8,952 bases of DNA from a bacterium UBP10_UBA1149 (GTDB lineage: Bacteria > Desulfobacterota > Binatia > UBA1149), in the NCBI GenBank assembly GCA_002311335.1, contig DBZX01000066.1, positions 1-8,952 on the forward strand, in the 5' to 3' direction. The position numbers and the translations under genes are program-made. Shown piece after piece: positions 1 through 5,114 of this stretch. The notes under the pieces were generated by a model. The model had not been told where the DNA came from. It was given only the letters and a program-made list of their open reading frames with translations, and ran no database searches. Positions within the stretch are counted from its first letter, which is position 1. Every line of letters starts with the position of its first letter.

Positions 1-611
1 TCGAGTTCTTCGGCACTGTCGACCGAAGCACTCTTGAAAGCCGCTTTCGCGCAGGAGGTAAATTCCTTGAGGCGGGTCGATTGGCACTTCGTTGCCGCCT
101 TCCACACTCCTTGCTGACACTTTGCCCCTGCCTTGTCCGCCAACGCCGTCAGGAGAACTCCAGAGTCGAGATCGGTTCCGAAAATGTCGTGAGAGAGTTC
201 AACCGCCTTGGTCGTAGCGGCGCCGTTGACCGTCGAGTCATCAGTCGCCGCGTAGGGGGGGAAGCGGCTCACGCCCCCCTTGTCCAGGCCGACGCACGCC
301 TTCTGGAAGTCGGCAATCGTTTTCTGCGTCGCCTTGCCTATTTTTCCTTTTTCGTCGGCGACCGCACAGCCCTCGAGCGTCACGAGAGTGGGATCGGACT
401 TGCTGAGAGGCTTGCCGCTGGCGTGGTTCTTCAGGCACCCGGCGATCTGCTTGGCGACGGTCGCGTCGACCTTCGTCATACCCTTGTTCAGGGCGCGTAC
501 GCATTTCTGCTGGTCCTTGGTGAGTAGCTCGGCGTGGGCGTCACCTATACCGGCCATGGCGATGGCCGCAAGTGTAACGGTGATAGCGACGAAGATGTTC
601 TTGAGTGTCAT
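1..611 (-). CDS. Secreted Cys-rich protein of unknown function, 3' end cut by window edge
   Basis: The frame is open from an ATG at 611 to base 1 with no stop, giving 203 residues of a longer protein. Residues 1-27 form a clean Sec signal peptide: Lys at position 4, a hydrophobic core, then GDAHA as a likely signal peptidase I site. The mature part is Lys/Ala-rich with seven cysteines at about 37, 59, 82, 106, 165, 176 and 187. The first and second halves each contain a segment with a short Cys-x10-22-Cys spacing and basic helices, which suggests helical disulfide-linked modules. A G-rich stretch lies directly before the ATG as a possible ribosome-binding site. I recognise no enzymatic motif. 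My impression is that similar Cys-rich exported proteins occur in Binatota or delta-proteobacterial MAGs, but this is recollection and unverified. The gene lies downstream of acylphosphatase on the same strand, but a strong hairpin separates them, so it is probably transcribed on its own. Its codons include more AAA, GGA and ATA than its neighbours. Confidence 0.8.
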   Translation of the reverse strand, partial: MTLKNIFVAITVTLAAIAMAGIGDAHAELLTKDQQKCVRALNKGMTKVDATVAKQIAGCLKNHASGKPLSKSDPTLVTLEGCAVADEKGKIGKATQKTIADFQKACVGLDKGGVSRFPPYAATDDSTVNGAATTKAVELSHDIFGTDLDSGVLLTALADKAGAKCQQGVWKAATKCQSTRLKEFTSCAKAAFKSASVDSAEEL

Positions 612-637
612 GGCAGGTCCCCCCCCGGCGACCCGGG

Positions 638-667
638 AACCTACCACCACTGCCGCCCTCCTGTCCA
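638..667 (-). promoter_or_regulatory. Possible sigma70-like promoter for the Cys-rich secreted gene
   Basis: On the minus strand TGGACA (662-667, five of six matches to TTGACA) is followed after 18 bases by TAGGTT (638-643, three of six matches to TATAAT). Transcription would begin around 631, some 20 bases before the ATG at 611. The -10 element is weak, so this is only a suggestion. Confidence 0.25.
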
Positions 668-673
668 CAGGTA

Positions 674-714
674 CGCCCCACCCGCCCCCCCGGTCAGGGG
701 GGCGGGTGGGGGCG
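674..714 (-). terminator. GC-rich hairpin after acylphosphatase, probable transcription terminator
   Basis: Positions 676-690 pair perfectly with 697-711 (15 bp, all but one pair G:C) around a six-base loop CGGTCA. A single unpaired G at 712 is followed by two more pairs. The hairpin begins about 64 bases past the acylphosphatase stop on the minus strand. No U-tract follows on either strand, so it is not a canonical intrinsic terminator. The stem is nonetheless strong enough to stop or stall polymerase or to protect a 3' end, as is common in GC-rich genomes. Confidence 0.5.
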
Positions 715-777
715 ATAGGGCCTGCCAGGAAAAGGCGGCCACTGCTGGCGGGGGTATGTACCTGCGTGGCCCTGGCT

Positions 778-1080
778 TCAGTAGCTGACCTTGAAGCCGG
801 CCAGTCCGCGCACGGGGCGCTCGTCGATTATGACCTCGGCCACCCGTGCGGCTGGCGGCCCCTGCCGCGCCCAGGCCACTGCCCACTCGACCGCTTTCGG
901 GTCGCCCTCTATCTCGGCCTCGACGCTGCCGTTGGCCAGGTTGCGCACCCAGCCCGCCACTCCCAGCTGCCGGCACCGGTCGACCATGCAGTAGCGGAAG
1001 GCCACGCCCTGCACACGGCCGCTGATCAGCAGGCGCAGGCGCACACGTTCACCCGCGTTGCCTTCACCGCCGCCGCTCAC
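778..1080 (-). CDS. acyP: Acylphosphatase
   Basis: A complete 100-residue protein, the usual acylphosphatase length. It hydrolyses carboxyl-phosphate bonds such as acetyl-phosphate or 1,3-bisphosphoglycerate in the cytosol. The family signature is present: GRVQGVAFR at about 21-29, holding the phosphate-binding loop and the catalytic Arg, and GWVRNLANGSVE at about 43-54, holding the catalytic Asn. The protein ends in FKVSY, as expected for the final beta strand. The start is GTG at 1080; it overlaps the ligA stop in the four bases GTGA (1077-1080). There is no clear Shine-Dalgarno sequence of its own, so translation is probably coupled to ligA by termination-reinitiation. The N-terminal 10 residues are a short Gly/Glu-rich extension before the first strand. 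Confidence 0.95.
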   Translation of the reverse strand: MSGGGEGNAGERVRLRLLISGRVQGVAFRYCMVDRCRQLGVAGWVRNLANGSVEAEIEGDPKAVEWAVAWARQGPPAARVAEVIIDERPVRGLAGFKVSY

Positions 1081-3185
1081 CGCAGTGGCAGCTCGGCCTG
1101 CTCGTCGGCCGGGTCATCGGGGCCCGCGCCTTCGCCACCCAGCAGGCGCATGAGGCCGTCTTCGTTGAGCACCTCAACTCCCAGTTGCTCGGCCTTGCGC
1201 AGCTTGGAGCCCGGGTTTTCACCGGCAACGAGATAGTCGGTGCGCTTGCTCACCGTGGAGCTCACCGTCGCGCCGGCGGCCTGCACCAGGTCCTTGGCGC
1301 GGTTGCGCGCGATCGACAGCGTGCCGGTGAGCACCACCGTCTTGCCCGACAGCGCGCTTGCTTCCGACGTGGCCAAGGTTGTTTCGGGAGTCGGGCGCAA
1401 GCCGGCCGCCACGAGCTCATCGAGCATCGTTCGGTTAGCCGGGTCGGCAAAGAAGGCCAGCAGCGAGGCCGCCATCTCGGGGCCCACCCCGTCTATGTCT
1501 ACGAGCGTTTGTTCGTCGGCCCGGGCAAGAGCATCGAGGCTGCCGAAGGCACGGGCAAGCGAGCGCGCTGCGCTCTCGCCCACGTGGCGTATTCCCAGCG
1601 CGAAGAGCAGGCGCGACAAGGGCCGTGTGCGACTGCCGTCAATCGCGGCGGCGAGCTTCTCGGCCGATTTTTCGCCCATTCGGTCAAGCGCTGCCACTGC
1701 CTCGGTGTCGAGGCGGTAGAGGTCGGCAAAACTGGCCACCATGCCGTTGTCTACGAATACCGCCACCAGCTTTTCGCCCAGGCCGTCTATGTCCATGGCG
1801 TTGCGCGAGGCAAAGTGGCGCAGGGTTTCGCGCAGTTGCGCGGGACAGCTGCGGTTGTTGCAGCGGTGGGCGACTTCGCCCTTCTGGCGTTTAATCGGCG
1901 AGCGACACGACGGGCACTTGCGCGGCATGCGAAAGCGCTTTTCGCTGCCGTCGCGCTCGTCGGCCAGCGATGAGACCAGCTGGGGGATGACGTCGCCGGC
2001 CCGCTCGACTACCACCAGGTCGCCCAAGCGTATGTCCTTGCGGCGTATCTCGTCGGTGTTGTGCAGCGAGGCGTTCGATACCACCACGCCGCCCACGTTT
2101 ACCGGCTCCAGCTCTGCCACCGGCGTTAACGTGCCCAGCCGTCCCACCGACGCGTTGATGGCCAGCAGGCGAGTGGTGGCCTGCCTGGCCTTGAACTTCC
2201 ACGCCGACGCCCAGCGCGGTGAGCGCGACAGTTCTCCCAGTCGGCGTTGTTGCTCGAGGCTGTCCACCTTGATCACGGCGCCGTCGATGTCGACGTCGAG
2301 TTGTTCGCGGTCGCGCTCGAGCTCGCGGCACCAGGACAGTATGGCCGACTGGCCCCGCCTCCGGCGCACGCGCGGGTGCACCAGTACCCCGGCGCGTCCG
2401 GCCCAGGCAAGAAAGTCAGAGTGTTTTTCAAAGCCCGCCGGTTCGCACACGCCGTGGCTGTGGGCGTAAAAAACCAGTGGCCGCGAGGCGGTGATCGCGG
2501 AGTCGAGCTGGCGCAGCGACCCGGCGGCCGCGTTGCGGGGGTTGGCAAACACCGTCTCGCCGGCCTCGTCGCGATCCAGGTTCAGGCGCGCGAAGTCAGC
2601 CTTGGCTATCACCACCTCGCCGCGCAGCTCGAGGCGCGTCGGGGTATCGCGTCCGTCTACGGCGAGCAATTCAATCGGCACGCTGGCCATGGTGCGCACG
2701 TTGGCCGTGACGTCTTCGCCCCTGCGGCCATCGCCACGGGTGCCGGCGGCCAGCAGGCGGCCGTCTTGGTAAAGCAGGTTGACGGCCACGCCGTCGAGCT
2801 TGGGCTCGAGCACGAAGTCGCAGCTCTCACCTGACAGCCCCTTGTCCACGCGCTCGAGAAACTCGCCAAGCTCCTGCTCGTCGAACAGGTTGGCAAGTGA
2901 CAGCATGGGCCGCAGGTGCGTGAACGGCTCAAAGGATTCGAGCGGCGCAGTACCCGGCCGCTGCGTGGGCGAGCCGGGGTGGCGCAGCCCCGGGTGCTCG
3001 GCCTCCAGCTGTTCGAGCTCTTTCAGCAGGCCGTCGTACTCGGCGTCGCTTATCGCGGGGTCGTCGAGCAGGTAGTAGCGCCGGTTGTGCTCTTCGAGCT
3101 CGCGGGCTAGCCGGGCGGCGCGCGATGCTGCCGGTCCACCGGCAGAACCCGGCTCCTTGCCTGCGCTGGAATGTTTGCGTGCCAC
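1077..3185 (-). CDS. ligA: NAD-dependent DNA ligase
   Basis: A full-length 702-residue LigA, which seals nicks in duplex DNA during replication and repair using NAD+. All domains are visible in order: Ia NAD-binding helices with YYLLDDPAISDAEYD (about 37-51); the nucleotidyltransferase motif EPKLDG with the AMP-accepting Lys at about 129; TRGDG (149-153); DGAVIKVD (301-308); WKFKA (329-333); an OB fold with GRLGTLTPVAELEPV (348-362); a four-Cys zinc finger (C424, C427, C442, C447); helix-hairpin-helix repeats (about 465-580, including IDGVGPEMAASLL); and a C-terminal BRCT domain (about 611-682). An acidic tail of about 20 residues follows. The start is GTG at 3185, giving an N-terminal Ser/Ala/Gly extension of about 14 residues relative to the E. 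coli enzyme (K115 there). It is the first gene of an apparent two-gene unit with acyP. No key residue is missing. Confidence 0.98.
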   Translation of the reverse strand: MARKHSSAGKEPGSAGGPAASRAARLARELEEHNRRYYLLDDPAISDAEYDGLLKELEQLEAEHPGLRHPGSPTQRPGTAPLESFEPFTHLRPMLSLANLFDEQELGEFLERVDKGLSGESCDFVLEPKLDGVAVNLLYQDGRLLAAGTRGDGRRGEDVTANVRTMASVPIELLAVDGRDTPTRLELRGEVVIAKADFARLNLDRDEAGETVFANPRNAAAGSLRQLDSAITASRPLVFYAHSHGVCEPAGFEKHSDFLAWAGRAGVLVHPRVRRRRGQSAILSWCRELERDREQLDVDIDGAVIKVDSLEQQRRLGELSRSPRWASAWKFKARQATTRLLAINASVGRLGTLTPVAELEPVNVGGVVVSNASLHNTDEIRRKDIRLGDLVVVERAGDVIPQLVSSLADERDGSEKRFRMPRKCPSCRSPIKRQKGEVAHRCNNRSCPAQLRETLRHFASRNAMDIDGLGEKLVAVFVDNGMVASFADLYRLDTEAVAALDRMGEKSAEKLAAAIDGSRTRPLSRLLFALGIRHVGESAARSLARAFGSLDALARADEQTLVDIDGVGPEMAASLLAFFADPANRTMLDELVAAGLRPTPETTLATSEASALSGKTVVLTGTLSIARNRAKDLVQAAGATVSSTVSKRTDYLVAGENPGSKLRKAEQLGVEVLNEDGLMRLLGGEGAGPDDPADEQAELPLR

Positions 3186-3213
3186 CAGTATTTTCTACCA
3201 CGTGCACAGGCAG

Positions 3214-3219
3214 AATATA
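3214..3219 (-). promoter_or_regulatory. Possible -10 element for ligA
   Basis: On the minus strand TATATT (five of six matches to TATAAT) stands about 29 bases before the ligA GTG, an AT-rich spot in an otherwise GC-rich spacer. No convincing -35 hexamer is seen at 16-18 bases further upstream, so an activator or a different sigma factor may be needed if it is used. Confidence 0.3.
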
Positions 3220-3241
3220 GGGCGGCGGGGTGCAGAAAGGG

Positions 3242-3271
3242 TCGCCACGCTACGTTCCCGGAGGGTAGAAT
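3242..3271 (+). promoter_or_regulatory. Possible promoter for the SUMF1-like gene
   Basis: TCGCCA (3242-3247, four of six to the -35 consensus) is followed after 18 bases by TAGAAT (3266-3271, five of six to the -10 consensus). Transcription would begin near 3278, leaving a leader of about 32 bases. The leader holds the small palindrome CCGCC-TT-GGCGG (3285-3296) and a strong Shine-Dalgarno sequence, GGAGG at 3298-3302, seven bases before the ATG. Confidence 0.35.
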
Positions 3272-3309
3272 GAATAGATGTCCACCGCCTTGGCGGGGGA
3301 GGGGGATAC

Positions 3310-4035
3310 ATGGCTGGCAATCAAGTGGCAAAGGCGCCTCACGGCATTACGGCTTATTTTCTGAGCCTGATTTTTCTGGCCTCGGCCGGCCTGGTGCTGG
3401 CCACGGCCGGCCCGCCCCCCGGTCCGCCCGCTCCGATGCCGAGCTGGGTAGAATGGCCCGGCGGCGACCACGCTATAACTAGCACCGAGGTCACCGTGGA
3501 GCAGTATCTCGCCTGCGTTGACGAGGGTGCCTGCGATCCGGCCAACCACCGCGACTGCAACTCGGCCGACCCCGCGCGCGTGTTGCACCCCATGAACTGC
3601 GTCAACTGGTTCGGCGCCTCCCAGTACTGCGCCTGGTCGGGCGGACGCTTGTGTGCCGAAGACGAATGGATCGATGCCTGCGGTGGCGCGGGCGAGGGTC
3701 GCGGCTGGCCTTACGGCTACGTGTTTGAAAGCGGCAGGTGCAACGTCCAGTCGACCAGTGAGCCGGTAGAAGGGCTCGAGAAGGCCAGCGCCCCGGTGGC
3801 CAGCATGCCCGGTTGCGAGGGCGGCCTGGGTGGCTTGTACGACATGGCCGGCAATGTGAGCGAGTGGCTGGCGGCCTGCAATCAGGACTACTGCAAGTTT
3901 CGCGGTGCCGGTTATCTGAGCAACGATCCGGTCGACGTGTTTACCGGTTGTGGCGGCGTGTGTGCGGGCAACAAGAAGCCCTTCATGTCGGGCACGGTCG
4001 GCATACGCTGCTGCAGGGATATTACGGCCGGTTAA
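3310..4035 (+). CDS. Exported SUMF1 / formylglycine-generating-enzyme-like protein
   Basis: A 241-residue protein with an N-terminal hydrophobic segment (about 13-33), then a Pro/Gly-rich linker, so it is secreted or anchored in the membrane. The rest has the SUMF1 (FGE-sulfatase) fold: TEVTVEQYLACV (59-70), a Cys pair 69/75 bracketing a Gly/acidic loop, PMNCVNWFGASQYCAWSGGR (94-113), AEDEW (116-120), WPYGY (133-137), GLYDMAGNVSEW (175-186) and GIRCC (231-235). There are 15 cysteines in all, fitting an oxidised extracytoplasmic domain. True FGE enzymes carry a copper-binding CxxxxC pair in the penultimate segment. Here the corresponding place has C214-x3-C218 (CGGVC), and the segment is shorter, so formylglycine-generating activity is doubtful. 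No sulfatase gene is nearby. Binding or structural roles are common for such family members. The strong GGAGG seven bases upstream supports the ATG at 3310. The stop overlaps that of the convergent csp gene. Confidence 0.85.
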   Translation: MAGNQVAKAPHGITAYFLSLIFLASAGLVLATAGPPPGPPAPMPSWVEWPGGDHAITSTEVTVEQYLACVDEGACDPANHRDCNSADPARVLHPMNCVNWFGASQYCAWSGGRLCAEDEWIDACGGAGEGRGWPYGYVFESGRCNVQSTSEPVEGLEKASAPVASMPGCEGGLGGLYDMAGNVSEWLAACNQDYCKFRGAGYLSNDPVDVFTGCGGVCAGNKKPFMSGTVGIRCCRDITAG

Positions 4036-4385
4036 GCGGTCGAGGCGTCGTCCGTAGCGTCATCGGCAGTAGCTTCGTCGTCCGTAGCGTCATCGGCAGC
4101 CGCATCATCGCCATCACTGCTATCATCAGCCGGCTCATTTTCCGACGCTTCGGCTGAATCCGAGGCTTCCGGCGAATCTGCCTGTCCCAACCTGACTACG
4201 TTCTCGGCCTGGGGACCCTTGGGGCTCTCGGAGATTTCGAACTCAACCGGTTCGGACTCCTCGAGTGAGCGAAAGCCGTCTCCGCCTATCGCGGAGAAGT
4301 GTACGAACACGTCAACGCCTCCATCCTGCTCGATGAAGCCGTAACCCTTAGCGTTGTTGAACCACTTTACCCGGCCTTGGGGCAT
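4032..4385 (-). CDS. CspA-family cold-shock protein with acidic C-terminal tail
   Basis: A 117-residue protein. Residues 1-66 are a canonical cold-shock domain, a single-stranded nucleic-acid-binding beta barrel, with the RNP1 core KGYGFI (13-18) and RNP2 VDVFVHF (24-30). Such proteins act as RNA chaperones. The usual length is about 67-70 residues. Here about 50 further residues, almost all Ala, Asp, Glu, Ser and Thr, form a disordered, very acidic tail with a tandem ten-residue repeat (ADDATDDEAT then ADDATDDAST). The frame extends upstream to 4526, but the family always begins at MPQGRVKWFN or equivalent. The ATG at 4385 has AGGGA (4391-4395) five bases upstream, so I place the start there. 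The gene is divergent from the helix-hairpin-helix gene and convergent with the SUMF1-like gene. Confidence 0.93.
   Translation of the reverse strand: MPQGRVKWFNNAKGYGFIEQDGGVDVFVHFSAIGGDGFRSLEESEPVEFEISESPKGPQAENVVRLGQADSPEASDSAEASENEPADDSSDGDDAAADDATDDEATADDATDDASTA
4046..4099 (-). repeat. 24-bp direct repeat with a 30-bp period in the csp tail
   Basis: Positions 4046-4069 and 4076-4099 are identical over 24 bases. The 30-bp period equals ten codons, so the repeat copies ten residues of the acidic tail in frame. Identity at the nucleotide level, including synonymous sites, suggests a recent slippage or unequal-crossover duplication. Confidence 0.9.
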
Positions 4386-4403
4386 ACTTTTCCCTGCCGC
4401 GGT

Positions 4404-4421
4404 CGGCGCGATGCTGCGCCG
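4404..4421 (-). promoter_or_regulatory. Small hairpin in the csp leader
   Basis: CGGCGC (4404-4409) and GCGCCG (4416-4421) pair around a six-base loop. If the promoter at 4435-4463 is used, the hairpin falls in the middle of the roughly 43-base leader of the csp mRNA. Leader structures tune cspA expression in enterobacteria, but whether this one does so is unknown. Confidence 0.35.
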
Positions 4422-4434
4422 GGCGAACCAGGTG

Positions 4435-4463
4435 ACGCTAGGAGGGCAGGCCCAAATTGTCAA
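4435..4463 (-). promoter_or_regulatory. Sigma70-type promoter of the cold-shock gene
   Basis: On the minus strand a perfect TTGACA (4458-4463) is followed after exactly 17 bases by TAGCGT (4435-4440), which keeps the T, A and final T of the -10 consensus. Transcription would start near 4428, about 43 bases before the ATG at 4385. This is the best promoter-like match in the window. Confidence 0.55.
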
Positions 4464-4536
4464 GCCGCGGTCAGCTGATGACAGGGGTGTTACCGGGTTT
4501 CGTCCTCGTAACGGGATGGGGTTCATATGGGCGCTT

Positions 4537-4549
4537 CATTACAGTAATG
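4537..4549. promoter_or_regulatory. Perfect 13-bp dyad CATTACAGTAATG
   Basis: Six-base arms CATTAC and GTAATG meet around a single A. This AT-rich perfect dyad lies in the GC-rich spacer between the divergent csp and helix-hairpin-helix genes. Such a symmetric site could be an operator for a dimeric regulator. I cannot assign a regulator family, and a single 13-bp dyad could be chance. Confidence 0.3.
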
Positions 4550-4552
4550 ACC

Positions 4553-4582
4553 TTGCCGGCGACCCCCCGCTGAGTGGATACT
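4553..4582 (+). promoter_or_regulatory. Possible promoter for the helix-hairpin-helix gene
   Basis: TTGCCG (4553-4558, four of six to -35) and GATACT (4577-4582, four of six to -10) are separated by 18 bases. Transcription would begin near 4589, leaving a leader of about 30 bases that holds GGAGG at 4606-4610, eight bases before the ATG. Confidence 0.3.
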
Positions 4583-4618
4583 CCTCCTTGCCCGCAAAGG
4601 GCCATGGAGGTCAAGTAG

Positions 4619-4981
4619 ATGAACAACACAGTAAACAGGACGACAAGCAGGCAGGTGGTGGTTTCGTTGGGCAGACGGGTGTCGCCCGGGCGCAGGTTGC
4701 TGCCGGGGCTGGCCATGGCAGCGGCCCTGCTCGCGATTTCGCTCGTGGCCGTGACACCGGCCGACGCCGTGGCGAAGACCGATATCAACCGGGCCGCCAT
4801 CGAGCAGCTCATCGAGTTGCCCGGCGTCGGACCGGCCAAGGCCCGCGCCATTGTCGAAGCCCGCGAAGCCTCTCCTTTCAGCAGCGTTGACGATCTCGCC
4901 AGGGTGAGCGGCATCGGCCCGGCCACGGTGGAGTCGCTGCGCGAGTACGTGATGGTGGCGCCGCCAGGCAAGAAAAAGTAG
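4619..4981 (+). CDS. Exported ComEA-like helix-hairpin-helix protein
   Basis: A 120-residue protein. A basic N-region (about 1-30, many Arg) precedes a hydrophobic core (31-45) and TPADA, a likely signal peptidase site near residue 50. The mature part is a single ComEA-type double helix-hairpin-helix domain: DINRAAIEQLIELPGVGPAKARAI (55-78) and FSSVDDLARVSGIGPATVESL (87-107), ending in a basic GKKK tail. Such domains bind the DNA backbone non-specifically. In competent bacteria ComEA holds incoming DNA in the periplasm, but small exported members also occur with no link to uptake, and no other com gene is present here. GGAGG eight bases upstream supports the ATG at 4619. The unusually long N-region leaves a later start possible, for instance at ATG 4715, although that would cut the signal peptide short. 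Confidence 0.85.
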   Translation: MNNTVNRTTSRQVVVSLGRRVSPGRRLLPGLAMAAALLAISLVAVTPADAVAKTDINRAAIEQLIELPGVGPAKARAIVEAREASPFSSVDDLARVSGIGPATVESLREYVMVAPPGKKK

Positions 4982-4982
4982 G

Positions 4983-5035
4983 CGTGTCGGTTGACGTGAC
5001 TTTGATCGCCGGGGTCACGTTGATCGCCGTGTCGG
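4983..5035. repeat. Nested short direct and inverted repeats in an intergenic spacer
   Basis: CGTGTCGG occurs at 4983-4990 and 5028-5035. TTGATCGCCG occurs at 5002-5011 and 5020-5029. ACGTGAC (4994-5000) is the inverse of GTCACGT (5014-5020), a seven-pair stem around 13 bases. The region directly follows the stop of the helix-hairpin-helix gene. It could be an operator for the downstream gene or a degenerate mini-repeat. No promoter hexamers fit convincingly around it. Confidence 0.5.
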
Positions 5036-5046
5036 ACTGGCGGAGA

Positions 5047-5098
5047 GGCTGGCGGCGAGTCGGGCTGCGTGGTATTCAACCCGACCCCGCCGCCAGCC
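5047..5098 (+). promoter_or_regulatory. Long hairpin directly upstream of the phosphotransferase ribosome-binding site
   Basis: GGCTGGCGGCG (5047-5057) pairs with CGCCGCCAGCC (5088-5098), and GTCGGG (5059-5064) pairs with CCCGAC (5080-5085). The two stems are separated by a small internal loop (A against CC), with a 15-base terminal loop. The 17 pairs end four bases before GAGGAG. It may terminate transcripts from the helix-hairpin-helix gene 66 bases upstream, although no U-tract follows. Alternatively it may be a leader structure of the phosphotransferase mRNA. Confidence 0.6.
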
Positions 5099-5102
5099 AA
5101 TA

Positions 5103-5108
5103 GAGGAG
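5103..5108 (+). promoter_or_regulatory. Ribosome-binding site fixing a TTG start
   Basis: GAGGAG lies six bases before TTG at 5115. This is the reason for choosing the rare TTG start over the first in-frame ATG at 5223, which would remove the N-terminal helix of the phosphotransferase fold. Confidence 0.75.
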
Positions 5109-5114
5109 AACGGC

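Noticed and set aside
280..1236. Long plus-strand open frame (318 codons) over the left part of the window
   Set aside because: It runs antisense across the Cys-rich gene, the hairpin spacer, acylphosphatase and the end of ligA. Its predicted protein is low-complexity and matches nothing, as expected for a GC-rich shadow frame.
1185..1973. Plus-strand 262-codon frame antisense to ligA
   Set aside because: ligA is unmistakable on the other strand with every motif intact. The antisense frame is a by-product of high GC at third positions.
4386..4526. Upstream in-frame extension of the cold-shock protein
   Set aside because: The extension has no resemblance to the family and covers the likely promoter. 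The ATG at 4385 has a suitable ribosome-binding site and gives the canonical N-terminus.
4604..4618. Five-triplet open frame ATG-GAG-GTC-AAG-TAG abutting the ATG at 4619
   Set aside because: It is made from the Shine-Dalgarno sequence itself and is too short to be meaningful. Chance is the simplest explanation, although reinitiation cannot be excluded.
4619..4981. Part of a natural-competence locus
   Set aside because: Only the ComEA-like domain is present. No ComEC, ComF or pilus gene is nearby, and exported helix-hairpin-helix proteins are common outside competence systems.
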